A stretch of DNA of 64,000 nucleotides from Moorena sp. SIOASIH (lineage in GTDB: Bacteria; Cyanobacteriota; Cyanobacteriia; Cyanobacteriales; Coleofasciculaceae), in contig NZ_JAAHIH010000008.1 of assembly GCF_010671925.1 (NCBI RefSeq), positions 1-64,000 on the forward strand, in the 5' to 3' direction. Of this stretch, positions 54,184 through 62,080 are shown piece by piece. Made by a program: the position numbers and the translations under genes. The notes beneath the pieces are model-generated. The model saw nothing but the letters and a program-made list of their open reading frames with translations. It did no database searches and had not been told where the DNA came from. How positions within the stretch are numbered: position 1 is the stretch's first letter; each line of letters begins with the position of its first letter.

Positions 54184-54519
54184 GTGAGTATTAATAAGAA
54201 GGGAGTAGGGAGTAGGGAGTAGGGAGTAGGGAGTAGGGAATCGGGAGTCGGGAGTCGGGAGTGTGGGGGGCAAGATTACTGTAAGAACCTTACGCTGTAG
54301 GTCGGCGCAGACTTCATCGCTGATTTCTAGAGTTAGGTGCTGACTCATAGGTGTTAGGCAATTAGCTATTTGAAGCAATTATAGCTTTTGGGTTTGCCAT
54401 TACCATGACAGTGACTCGATCCACAATGTTATAGATTTAATATTAGCTTACCCCACGCCTGATGCCCGTTCCACGCCTGATGCCCATTCCACCCACCCAA
54501 ACTGTATAACCGTTTATTT
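54184..54519. repeat. GGGAGTA/GGGAGTC array and CCTGATGCCC repeat
   Basis: Positions 54202-54262 hold about eight GGGAGTA/GGGAGTC heptamers. CGCCTGATGCCCGTTCCA and CGCCTGATGCCCATTCCA are adjacent near 54455-54490. No gene is seen. Confidence 0.75.
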
Positions 54520-54822
54520 TTAACTAGAACTTTCTGAAGTTGGATTAAATAATTCCCACAATCCAACAAACCCCACAAAAAAAGTATAAATGCCATAGGT
54601 TATAGGATTTTTATCACAACTGTTAGCTTTAAAAGCAGCGATTACACCTTCAATGAAATGGGAGATTAGAGCGAAACTTCCTAGCCACAAGGCATAATAG
54701 AGGTTACTTGGTATAAAGCCATCGTTTAACTGTAAATAAATATACCAAAATTCTAGACCTAAAGCGCAAGTAATTAAAATAGTAGATGTTATTTTAATTA
54801 GATAAAATAATTGCTTTTTCAT
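54520..54822 (-). CDS. Small membrane protein (100 aa) of unknown function
   Basis: This protein has three hydrophobic segments: about 8-28 (LIKITSTILITCALGLEFWY), 44-60 (LWLGSFALISHFIEGV) and 76-90 (YGIYTFFVGFVGLWELF). The topology is multi-pass inner membrane. The conserved-looking SHFIEGVIAAFKA lies between helices. It is similar to small unnamed cyanobacterial membrane proteins by general pattern. It is monocistronic and divergent from the Rpn-type gene. Composition is not repeat-derived, so it is kept as a gene. Confidence 0.65.
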   Translation of the reverse strand: MKKQLFYLIKITSTILITCALGLEFWYIYLQLNDGFIPSNLYYALWLGSFALISHFIEGVIAAFKANSCDKNPITYGIYTFFVGFVGLWELFNPTSESSS

Positions 54823-55027
54823 GATCAGATTATCCTCGAGTTAAAACCATAATGTAAACTCTTTTACCTATGTTACTATGATAGAGCGGTTTTAAATTGG
54901 GTAAAATGCACCCTCTAGTCCTCATGAGGTAAAGTAAATTTTATTACCTCTATTCCCTACTCCCTACTCCCTACTCCCTGCTCCCTACTCCCTACTCCCT
55001 AGATCAACCTCGTAACCCGGTAAAACC

Positions 55028-55930
55028 ATGAGATTCATCAGCCCGAAAACTGACTTTGCTTTCAAGAAAATCTTTGGCTCAGATCAGAGTAAGGATATTC
55101 TGATTTCTTTCCTCAATGCCATGATCTACTCCGGTAATTCCGTCATCCAGGATTTAGAAATTATTGACCCCTATAGTGCTGGAGATGTAGTGGATTTAAA
55201 AGACACTTATCTGGATGTTAAGGCAGTATTAGAAGATGGAACGACTGTCATCATTGAAATGCAACTGTGGAATGTAGAGGCTTTCGAGAAGCGAGTGGTT
55301 TATAACTTGTGCAAAACCTATGGGAATCAACTGAAATTGGGACAAGGATATTTCGATCTCAATCCGGTCATTGCTTTAACCATCACGGATTTTAAGTTAT
55401 TCCCCTCAACAGAGAAAGTAATTAGCTGTTTTTACTTTCAAGAAGAAGAAGACCATTTGCCTTATCAGGAAAATGAATTAAAACTGGTGTTTGTGGAACT
55501 TCCGAAATTTACTAAGCAACTGGAAGAGTTGGAAACTGTGATAGATAAGTGGATATTTTTTATCAAAGAAGCGCCCAACTTAGAAATCATTCCTGACAAG
55601 CTCAGGGACATCCCACAGCTAGAAAAAGCCTTAACTATAGCAAATCAAGCGGGGTTGAGTGTCTCAGAAGTGGAAAAACTCTGCAAACAGGAGATGGCCT
55701 TGGAGGACGCGCGAGGTGCATTGAGTTTAGCGAAAAGAGAAGGACGAGAAGAAGGGGAAAGAAATTTACTATTGCGACTGCTTGAGAGGCGTTTTGGTAA
55801 ACTCACAAGTAATGCGATAACATTAATCGAAGCCTTGAGCCACCAAGACCTAGAAGGTTTATCAGAAGCCATCTGGGATTTTAAGACCAGTAATGACTTA
55901 CTCCACTGGCTGCAAGAGCACTCAAAGTAA
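55028..55930 (+). CDS. Rpn-family (PD-(D/E)XK) recombination-promoting nuclease with DUF4351
   Basis: This 300-aa protein starts with the family signature FISPKTDFAFKKIFGSDQSKD. The nuclease core shows DVKAVLEDGTTVIIEMQ (Asp and Glu-X-Gln of the PD-(D/E)XK motif). The C-terminal part (about 236-298, LLLRLLERRFGKL and DLEGLSEAIWDF) matches DUF4351. Such proteins are often annotated as putative transposases but act as DNA nucleases linked to recombination. It is convergent with the lactone ligase gene; functional linkage to the graspetide cluster is unlikely. Confidence 0.85.
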   Translation: MRFISPKTDFAFKKIFGSDQSKDILISFLNAMIYSGNSVIQDLEIIDPYSAGDVVDLKDTYLDVKAVLEDGTTVIIEMQLWNVEAFEKRVVYNLCKTYGNQLKLGQGYFDLNPVIALTITDFKLFPSTEKVISCFYFQEEEDHLPYQENELKLVFVELPKFTKQLEELETVIDKWIFFIKEAPNLEIIPDKLRDIPQLEKALTIANQAGLSVSEVEKLCKQEMALEDARGALSLAKREGREEGERNLLLRLLERRFGKLTSNAITLIEALSHQDLEGLSEAIWDFKTSNDLLHWLQEHSK

Positions 55931-56128
55931 AAGTAGCGTTGCTTAATAATAGAATGATTTGAAGAGTAGGTGCGCTTTCCAATGGGCGAGTAAATCGCCC
56001 TTGGGTCGCACCTGTGGAATGGGCATCTTGGTGGAACAGGCATCTTGCCTGTTACAGTTTTGGGGCAGGCAGGATGCCCACCCCACTAATATTCATTCAA
56101 AGACTGAGGCAACGCCAAAAAATTAGTA
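55931..56128. repeat. GGCATCTTGCC hairpin repeat between the nuclease and mdnC
   Basis: GGAATGGGCATCTTGG and GGAACAGGCATCTTGCC are followed by GGGCAGGCAGGATGCCC, the same motif as 14229-14279. It can fold as a long hairpin and may act as a bidirectional end for the two convergent genes. Confidence 0.65.
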
Positions 56129-57130
56129 CTAAGAACGGCGAGGGACTAAGTTAAGCAAAACATCAGCAATAGCCTGGGAAATTGGTAAGCCAGGGCAAAG
56201 CTCAAGCCAGAAGAATTCTCCCACTGGATTGACTTCAAGAAATACATGGCGACCATCGGGAGTTAGAATAATATCAATCGCGCCATAGTTTAAGCCAAAG
56301 TAATCCATTAGCTTCAGCAACTTTTCTTCCAGCTCCTGGGGCAGCTGATAGGGCTGCCAAGCGTTTAGGGAATCAACGCCCCGCCGTCGCCAGTCGTAAC
56401 GAGCACCTGGAAACTGTTGAGAGTCTATCGAAGCAGTAAACACTTGCTTACCGACAACTGTGGTTCGTAACTCTAGTGCCTTAGGGAGATGTTCCTGAAA
56501 GGTCATTGGACAGAACCTTAATCCATCCAAGTTGTCCAAATCCTCCGGTTTGACCGGATTGGTAAACACTACCTGCTCCTCTCCCTGCTGATCATAGATG
56601 GCAAAGGATGAAAGCATTTTGGTTATTATACCCGACTCACATTCTTTGGCAAATTCCACCACTGCTGCTGGATTATTAGTGGTCAGGTTAAGGGGAGTAT
56701 CTATCCCGAGTTCCCTTGCTACTTTTAGCTGTAATTGCTTATTCTTGGCTTGCTCAACCACAGGAACCCGATCCAAGTGGAAGCCATCGATACTGGCAAT
56801 CATACCTTGGATAGTTACACGGGATTCTTGTACAGAAGCTTGCCGCATTTGGGGATCCATGGTGCTGGGAATTCTTGCCCCCATGGCAATGCGCCGATAC
56901 CAAACTGCTGAGACATCCTGCAAATCTAGCTTTTCTTCCTCAGACTTCAGGATTAGTCTTTCTGTATTCTTACCATCTGTATTCTTACCGTAGTAAATAT
57001 CTAGTTGGACTTCCGTGGGAAATCGGTCAGTATCAAATCGAAAGGCTTTCTCCCCTTTTTCTTGAATGGCTTTTAGCACTAGGGGAATGCTTTCGTTGTC
57101 TTGGCTATGGGTAATAATTAAAACTGTCAT
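56129..57130 (-). CDS. mdnC: ATP-grasp graspetide ligase, MdnC/MvdD type (lactone/omega-ester forming)
   Basis: This 333-aa ATP-grasp enzyme begins TVLIITHSQDNESIPLVLKA and contains AFRFDTDRFPTEVQLD, VWYRRIAMGA, FCPMTFQEHLPKALELR and the metal-binding FLEVNPVGEFFWLELCPG. It matches the MdnC/MvdD sequence I recall. That enzyme forms two omega-ester bonds, Thr-Asp and Ser-Glu/Asp, in the microviridin core after binding the leader motif PFFARxLE. The gene is the last of the minus-strand group, after precursors, TnpB element and mdnB. A 600-bp repeat region separates it from mdnB, so co-transcription is unproven. Confidence 0.9.
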   Translation of the reverse strand: MTVLIITHSQDNESIPLVLKAIQEKGEKAFRFDTDRFPTEVQLDIYYGKNTDGKNTERLILKSEEEKLDLQDVSAVWYRRIAMGARIPSTMDPQMRQASVQESRVTIQGMIASIDGFHLDRVPVVEQAKNKQLQLKVARELGIDTPLNLTTNNPAAVVEFAKECESGIITKMLSSFAIYDQQGEEQVVFTNPVKPEDLDNLDGLRFCPMTFQEHLPKALELRTTVVGKQVFTASIDSQQFPGARYDWRRRGVDSLNAWQPYQLPQELEEKLLKLMDYFGLNYGAIDIILTPDGRHVFLEVNPVGEFFWLELCPGLPISQAIADVLLNLVPRRS

Positions 57131-57729
57131 TGTTAATAATAAAGGGAATAGGGAATAGGGAGTAGGGAATAGGGAGTAGGGAATAGGGAGTAGGGAGTCG
57201 GGAGTAGGGAGTAGGGAGTAGGGTAAATAAAATTATTAAGTATTCCTCCAAAAGGAAAAATCAAATTTTTCCATATTTAATTATTCCCAATTAATCCCCT
57301 ACATTAAAACAAAAACAATTAGATATTGCACAATTCAATATCTAATTTTTACTAGATTAAAACAGGTAATAGCAAACATAAACAAAACAAACTTTATAGT
57401 ATTTTTTTCTTAGATTTTATAGCGTTGATAGCACTTATGAGGTACAGTATTTTTTGACTATATATCCTTAATAAAGGGGGATATTATTTCCTTAAAAACA
57501 TCTTTATTGTTGCCTCTTGCCTCTTGCCTCTTGCCTTTTGCCTTTAGCCTCTTGCCTCTTGCCTCTTGCCTCCCCCTCCTGGGAGGGGTTAGGGGTGGGT
57601 TCCTCTTGCCTCTTGCCTCTTGCCTCTTGCCTCTTGCCTTTAGCCTCTTGCCTCTTGCCTCTTGCCTCTTGCCTTTAGCCTCTTGCCTTTAGCCTCTTGC
57701 CTCTTGCCTCTTGCCTCTTGCCTCTTGCC
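57131..57729. repeat. Heptamer arrays between mdnC and mdnB (GGGAGTA and CTCTTGC families)
   Basis: Positions 57141-57220 contain GGGAATA/GGGAGTA heptamers. Positions 57510-57730 contain about 28 CTCTTGC, CTTTTGC and CTTTAGC heptamers, interrupted by the interspersed CTCCTGGGAGGGGTTAGGGG unit near 57575. Positions 57430-57510 resemble 60255-60345 between the TnpB element and the precursor (GAGGTACAGT, TTTGACTA, AACATCTTTA-like). The array reaches the mdnB stop codon. Confidence 0.9.
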
Positions 57730-58719
57730 TTAATTGACAACGTCAGACAATAAGGCATCTGCGATCGCATCAGAAATGGGGTAACCCAAATCTCGCTCTA
57801 GCATGCCCCATTCGCCAGTGGGGTTAACTTCTAGGAAGACATACTCCCCATCTGGGGTGACAATCATATCAATAGCGCCATAGGTTAGTCCCAACCTTGC
57901 CATCAAAGCATTCAGGCAATGGGCAACCTCACTGGGCAATTGATCAGGTTCCCAAGCACAGTCTTCTGGTTTAGCAGACCGCCAATCCATCGTTGTTGCA
58001 GAATACCGAGAAGCATCGAGAGCCCCTACAAATAGATTTCCCGCCACGAATGTTATTCGCAACTCCCGGTGTTTAGGAATCTCCTCTTGGAAGACCATGG
58101 GACTATAGCGCAACATTTCTGCCTCTTGGAGGTCTTCCTCTTTCACAACGCTGGTATATAGGAAAAAAGAAGAAGCTTCCATACTGTAGGAAAGAGGAGT
58201 AAGCAACTTAGCCACCATCTTTCCTCCAACCTCCGCGAAGAAACCCCGCATCCGATCTGGATTATTCGTGACCAGAGTGCGGGGGACGAGCAGACCAACT
58301 TCATTAGCAATCCTGAGTTGACGTGGTTTGTTTTCTGCCTCTCGGATTCGTTCTAACCTATCTACCCAACGAGCATGGTTGAGATTATCTAGGAAACCAT
58401 CAATCGTTGCTAATGATTCCCTAACGCAAGCGTCTTGGAATTGGGGAGCTAAGTCTGGGCTGACTTGTGGATGCCAGAGTCGGCGCATCCATACCCCCTG
58501 CACGTCTTCGGTTGTAATCGACTGTCCACTATAGTCTAACTGGTAACTAAGCCCCTCGCTACTGATCCCGGCTGCTAGTTGCACCTTACTGGGAAATTGA
58601 TCGGTATCGAAGCGAAAGGGTTTAGCCCCTCGTTTTGATAGGGCTTCCGCCACTCTATCAATAGTGAAGTAATCGCCACTGTGGGTGATTAATATGATTA
58701 TATCACGGGATCGGTTCAT
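57730..58719 (-). CDS. mdnB: ATP-grasp graspetide ligase, MdnB/MvdC type (lactam/omega-amide forming)
   Basis: This 329-aa ATP-grasp enzyme contains ILITHSGDYFTIDRVAEALS, FRFDTDQFPSKVQLA, VWMRRLWHPQVSPDLAPQF and YSPMVFQEEIPKHRELR. The C-terminal EYVFLEVNPTGEWGMLERDL holds the metal-binding Glu and Asn. This matches the MdnB/MvdC sequence I recall. That enzyme closes the Lys-Glu omega-amide after the MdnC partner has made the esters. It lies upstream of mdnC on the same strand and downstream of the TnpB insertion that separates it from the precursors. Confidence 0.9.
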   Translation of the reverse strand: MNRSRDIIILITHSGDYFTIDRVAEALSKRGAKPFRFDTDQFPSKVQLAAGISSEGLSYQLDYSGQSITTEDVQGVWMRRLWHPQVSPDLAPQFQDACVRESLATIDGFLDNLNHARWVDRLERIREAENKPRQLRIANEVGLLVPRTLVTNNPDRMRGFFAEVGGKMVAKLLTPLSYSMEASSFFLYTSVVKEEDLQEAEMLRYSPMVFQEEIPKHRELRITFVAGNLFVGALDASRYSATTMDWRSAKPEDCAWEPDQLPSEVAHCLNALMARLGLTYGAIDMIVTPDGEYVFLEVNPTGEWGMLERDLGYPISDAIADALLSDVVN

Positions 58720-58854
58720 ATACTCTAATGATAAGGAATAAATAACGGTTAAGTCAATAACACTCAGCCCAAAGCTAATCGCTGAGGGCTGATCGCGGGT
58801 TTCAAAAGCTCAGTTTACGCCCCTGGGAAATAGTATGGGCAATTATTTCAACTA

Positions 58855-58892
58855 CCCCTTCCTAATCGAGTACACCTCGTCTTGGGAAGGGG
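58855..58892 (-). ncRNA. Downstream hairpin of the TnpB element (possible omega-RNA end structure)
   Basis: CCCCTTCC and GGAAGGGG pair perfectly over 8 bp, with an inner CGAG/CTCG stem. Located 63 bp after the tnpB stop codon (minus strand), where IS200/IS605 elements encode their guide-RNA scaffold. Function is inferred. Confidence 0.4.
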
Positions 58893-58954
58893 ATTGTGTC
58901 TACAGTCCACCTCCACTCTAACTACCGAGATAGGCATAGCCTTTGGCAATCCCC

Positions 58955-60208
58955 TCAGTCTAGAGTTTTGGTTTCATCCTGGGACACATCAGGGACGGTT
59001 GAAAGTCGCCCCGTCCTCTCAAAGTCTTGCCTCAAGAGGAGCGTTCTCAGTGCGATATTCTTGGCTCCGACTAAATCAGCATGTAGTTTGTATCCACAAG
59101 CGATGCAATCAAAATCTAATCCATTATTGGGTCGATTGGCTTTACTGGTGTGACCACAACGGGGACATGACTGGGAGGTAAAATCAGCATCAACTCTAAT
59201 CGCTAAAGCGCCACCTAAAACGGCTTTATAGTCAATGAAGTAATGTAACTTAGTAAACTCCCAAATCTTTTTATTTATCTGGGCTTTACAGTTTTTTTTA
59301 GATGGTTCATGCCCTAGTTTTATTGGCTTAATTCTATCACGATTATGGGTGATATTTTCTAGGCCAATCAATGAGCCAGGAATCACTACACGTTTGGCAA
59401 TACAGTGATTAATATCAGCGTTAAACCGTCTCTCTCGTTTTGACAAGACTTTCAACCGTCTGCTAGCCGAACGAGTGCCTTTTCGCTGTAGAGTTTGTTT
59501 CGTTTTATAGTAACGATTAGCTCTATGAATTACTGACTTGCCAGAAAAAAAAACCGGTGTGTTATTCGTATCAAACGTTACTGCTAGATAGCGCTGACCT
59601 ACATCCACACCAACAACACGTTTGATCGCTTCAGGTTTAATATCGGGTACATCTAACTCTAAGCTTACTAGTAAATAGTAAGTCTTGGTTGTTTCAGCAT
59701 AGCAAATTATTGCTGTACCTATTTTAGCAACACCTGAATGAATCAAGTCTAAGTGTTTTTGATATCCGGAGTAGTCAACTTTTATGCGACCTTCTAAGGT
59801 AACTAGGCTAGCTTTACCTTTAACAAAGGAGTAGTCACGCTTGTAACTAAACGTACAGGTCCGAGCTATGAATTTAGGCGGGGTATCTAACCCTTGGTAC
59901 CGCTTGTTGGTAATCCCGGATTGTAAGTGAGTAGCATTACGCTCTACTTTCATCCAGAGATTTTTATAGATTGCAGCTACCTGTCGAGGTACATTACATG
60001 CCATTTGGGCTGGTAACCTAAAGCGTTCTCGAATGTCGTAGTAAACCTGCTTTTGTAACTTAGCCGCATAAGAAAGCTTGCCTTTGTCAAACGCCAATTT
60101 CGATGTATAGTTCAAGGCATCACGATAGGCTAAAGTAACTGCACGAAGCTTTTCCTTTTGCTCCGGTGTGCAGTTCAACTTCAGCTTTGCTGTAATTACC
60201 TGCTGCAT
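58955..60208 (-). CDS. tnpB: TnpB RNA-guided nuclease (IS200/IS605 OrfB family)
   Basis: This 417-aa product starts with MQQVITAKLKLNCTPEQKEK. RuvC-type residues are Asp in VVGVDVGQRYLAVTF, Glu in LIGLENITHNRDRI and Asp in KLHADLVGAKNIALR. The zinc ribbon is CPRCGHTS...CIACG. Catalytic residues appear intact. It differs in sequence from the TnpBs at 43170 and 28871, so three separate TnpB lineages sit in this window. It splits the graspetide precursors from the ligase genes. Confidence 0.88.
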   Translation of the reverse strand: MQQVITAKLKLNCTPEQKEKLRAVTLAYRDALNYTSKLAFDKGKLSYAAKLQKQVYYDIRERFRLPAQMACNVPRQVAAIYKNLWMKVERNATHLQSGITNKRYQGLDTPPKFIARTCTFSYKRDYSFVKGKASLVTLEGRIKVDYSGYQKHLDLIHSGVAKIGTAIICYAETTKTYYLLVSLELDVPDIKPEAIKRVVGVDVGQRYLAVTFDTNNTPVFFSGKSVIHRANRYYKTKQTLQRKGTRSASRRLKVLSKRERRFNADINHCIAKRVVIPGSLIGLENITHNRDRIKPIKLGHEPSKKNCKAQINKKIWEFTKLHYFIDYKAVLGGALAIRVDADFTSQSCPRCGHTSKANRPNNGLDFDCIACGYKLHADLVGAKNIALRTLLLRQDFERTGRLSTVPDVSQDETKTLD

Positions 60209-60235
60209 CGAATTCTTGACCTTTGTTGATTGTGT

Positions 60236-60462
60236 TATAGCAGTTTTAAATTGGGTGAGGTACAGTCTTCTTTGACTAGGGATACCCCATACTTATTAAA
60301 GGGGAAATCAGATTCCCTGAAAACCATCTTTACTATTGCTAGCATGCCTTTTGCCTATTGCCTTTTGCCTTAAAAGGATAAGCAATGTCGCTGATGAGTA
60401 GAGAATTACTATAGATGTACCTCACGCTGATTAGTAAACGCTATAGTCAACTCGATACGATA
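60236..60462. other. Spacer between the precursor and the TnpB element
   Basis: It contains a copy of a motif also found at 57430-57510 (GAGGTACAGTCTTCTTTGAC and AAAACCATCTTTACTATTGC), then TTTTGCC-type units at 60348-60372. No gene is seen. The shared motif on both sides of the tnpB-mdnB segment may reflect repeat-mediated rearrangement. Confidence 0.5.
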
Positions 60463-60828
60463 TTACTTCTGGGGAGTGTCTTCCTCATCAGAAGGGAACT
60501 TCAGGGTCATCACAATTGGACCACCGCCACCATCTTCATGATCCGATGGGTACTTCCGTGTCATCGCCTCTTCGTGATCAGATGGATACTTCTTAGTAAA
60601 GATTGGACCACCGCCACCATCTTCCTGATCTGAGGGGTACTTGTCGGTAAAGCATCCGCCACCTTCTTCGTGATCTGAGGGGTACTTCTCTGTGACCGGA
60701 AATCCGCGACCCCCTCTAACATCATCCATTTCCTCTTCAGATAGCTCTTCGCACCATTGCCCTTCTAGGTAGCGGGCAAAAAAGGGAACTGCTTGGGAAT
60801 TTTCTTCTGGTTTGTCCATATTAGACAT
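60463..60828 (-). CDS. mdnA: Multi-core microviridin-type graspetide precursor (five cores)
   Basis: This 121-aa precursor has AGGAG nine bases from the ATG. The leader contains PFFARYLEGQ (15-24), the MdnC-binding helix, followed by an acidic segment and GG (39-40). Five cores follow: TEKYPSDHEE (46-55), TDKYPSDQED (61-70), TKKYPSDHEE (78-87), TRKYPSDHED (90-99) and TLKFPSDEED (108-117). All have the microviridin pattern T-x-K-Y/F-P-S-D-x-E-E/D, giving the Thr, Ser, Asp, Glu and Lys needed for two esters and one amide. Cores 1-4 are separated mostly by Gly-rich linkers (GGGC, GGGGPI). Each core could yield one microviridin-like serine protease inhibitor. Two sister genes share this leader. 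Confidence 0.92.
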   Translation of the reverse strand: MSNMDKPEENSQAVPFFARYLEGQWCEELSEEEMDDVRGGRGFPVTEKYPSDHEEGGGCFTDKYPSDQEDGGGGPIFTKKYPSDHEEAMTRKYPSDHEDGGGGPIVMTLKFPSDEEDTPQK

Positions 60829-61039
60829 GGCTTTTAACTCCTAGTGGATAAATAGGATGTGGGGAAATAGGATATAGGATGTGACTAACTGATGTGCGTA
60901 ACTATCTATGAATAGACCCATGAATAGACCCATGAATAGACACAGAATAGACACAACAAATAGACACAACTATTTTCCTATAAATCTATTAAAAGCCATG
61001 CCTCCCTAGCTGTAAGGCCAAATTGGCGAAAATTTTTAC
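60829..61039. other. Spacer between the two precursor genes
   Basis: It contains several copies of ATGAATAGAC / ATAGACACA (60905-60970), a short tandem repeat. No gene is seen. The promoter of the downstream precursor may lie here. Confidence 0.55.
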
Positions 61040-61315
61040 TTACTTATTGAAACCTAATATAATTTCTTCGTCATTATCCGATGGAGCCTTCATAGTCACA
61101 ACTACATCATCTAGAAACTTATTCTGGGTTACTGGCAACCAATCTTCCAGATCAGATGGGGACTTTCTGGTGATACTGGGAATAGGAAATTGACTACCCC
61201 CTTTGACAGCTTCCATTTCTTCCTTAGATAAATCTTCACGAAATTGTCCCTCCAAGTAGCGGGCAAAGAAGGGAACTGCTTGGGAATTTTCTTCTGGCTT
61301 GTTCATGTCTGACAT
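61040..61315 (-). CDS. mdnA: Second graspetide precursor with divergent cores
   Basis: This 91-aa precursor has a leader almost identical to the other precursor through residue 24 (PFFARYLEGQ at 15-24) and again GG at 39-40. The cores differ: TRKSPSDLED (49-58) and TMKAPSDNDE (74-83) replace the aromatic residue with Ser or Ala. A middle segment, TQNKFLDDVV (63-72), has Thr, Lys and two Asp but lacks Pro-Ser. The last residues, IILGFNK, form an extra tail. If modified by the same ligases, the products would be non-aromatic microviridin analogues. TAGGAG lies about 12 bases upstream. Confidence 0.85.
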   Translation of the reverse strand: MSDMNKPEENSQAVPFFARYLEGQFREDLSKEEMEAVKGGSQFPIPSITRKSPSDLEDWLPVTQNKFLDDVVVTMKAPSDNDEEIILGFNK

Positions 61316-61684
61316 CCTAAAATTACTCCTAGGTAATTGATTTAAGTTACTGGCTAGTTAAACTCCCATTCAAATGGGATAACAAGCACCTACTCCTCTC
61401 AAGCTTTTAGAATTGCTCAATTTAATCCTTTGGTTAAATTATTGCCTCAATAATTTAGTTAAAAAAATGATTACTTAATAGCTTACAAAGCTAAATTTAT
61501 TCTACACTTAATGATTAAAAAATAATGGCACATAAAAATAACAATTATTTCTGATATCCCTAGGAATTTCTGTGTAGTACTACTTTGAACCATTGGTATT
61601 ATTTTTAGTAATGGGTAATGGTACCAGAGTAATCACAATTACCCATTACCATTACCCAAGCCTGACAATAGTGATATTACCTGG
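61316..61684. other. Gene-free AT-rich region upstream of the precursors
   Basis: The stretch upstream of the second precursor probably holds the cluster promoter. AT-rich sequence at 61430-61560 has no gene. GTAATGGTA and GGTAATGGTACC-type inverted repeats, then ACCATTACCC, occur near 61610-61660. Confidence 0.5.
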
Positions 61685-61784
61685 ATATCAAATCTCCCCC
61701 ATCTCCCCATCTCCCCATCTCCCCATCTCCCCATCTCCCCATCTCCCCACACTTTTATGATGGGTATTCAACCGGACTTGATAT
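61685..61784. mobile_element. Partial MITE-like element adjoining the HTH gene
   Basis: ATATCAAATC followed by seven CCATCTCCCC units, ending with the right TIR GGGTATTCAACCGGACTTGA-TAT at 61784. The left TIR is worn. The last base adjoins the stop codon (TAA, complement) of the HTH gene, so the insertion sits at the gene's 3' end. Confidence 0.5.
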
Positions 61785-62080
61785 TAATCTGGGGGACACA
61801 GGAAATTCTTGAGTTGTTCAGGAATTTCTTCAAAATGTTCCAGAAGGAAATCCATTATGGCCAGATGGTATAAATCAATTGCCATGGGAGAGCGATAGTT
61901 GTGACCTCTGGCAAACCAGCGCTGTACTGTAGCTTCCGAACGGGAGCAAATACAGGCGATGACCTCGTAAGTCACTAACCATTTGCCATAAAAGTGTTGT
62001 GGTGTCATCCCAATTTGGCAGTTACTGTAGCGCTGGATTAAGGCTTGGTCTTTTTCGGTTAGAGGACGGGGCTTTTTCAT
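61784..62080 (-). CDS. Small helix-turn-helix protein (98 aa)
   Basis: The start is the ATG at 62080, overlapping the stop codon of the upstream gene (ATGA). The long upstream extension in this frame is low-quality. The product MKKPRPLTEKDQALIQRYSN carries an HTH-like pattern YEVIACICSRSEATVQRWFARG typical of small cyanobacterial proteins of unknown role. It is basic at the N-terminus, so DNA binding is plausible. It forms a translationally coupled pair with the upstream gene; its stop codon adjoins a MITE-like end. Confidence 0.68.
   Translation of the reverse strand: MKKPRPLTEKDQALIQRYSNCQIGMTPQHFYGKWLVTYEVIACICSRSEATVQRWFARGHNYRSPMAIDLYHLAIMDFLLEHFEEIPEQLKNFLCPPD

Larger units (their letters stand above)
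58780..60235 (-). mobile_element. IS200/IS605-type tnpB element inserted in the graspetide cluster
   Basis: It contains an intact tnpB but no tnpA. A strong hairpin downstream of tnpB (58855-58892) marks its 3' region. The exact ends are not defined by sequence alone; the limits given are approximate. Confidence 0.6.
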
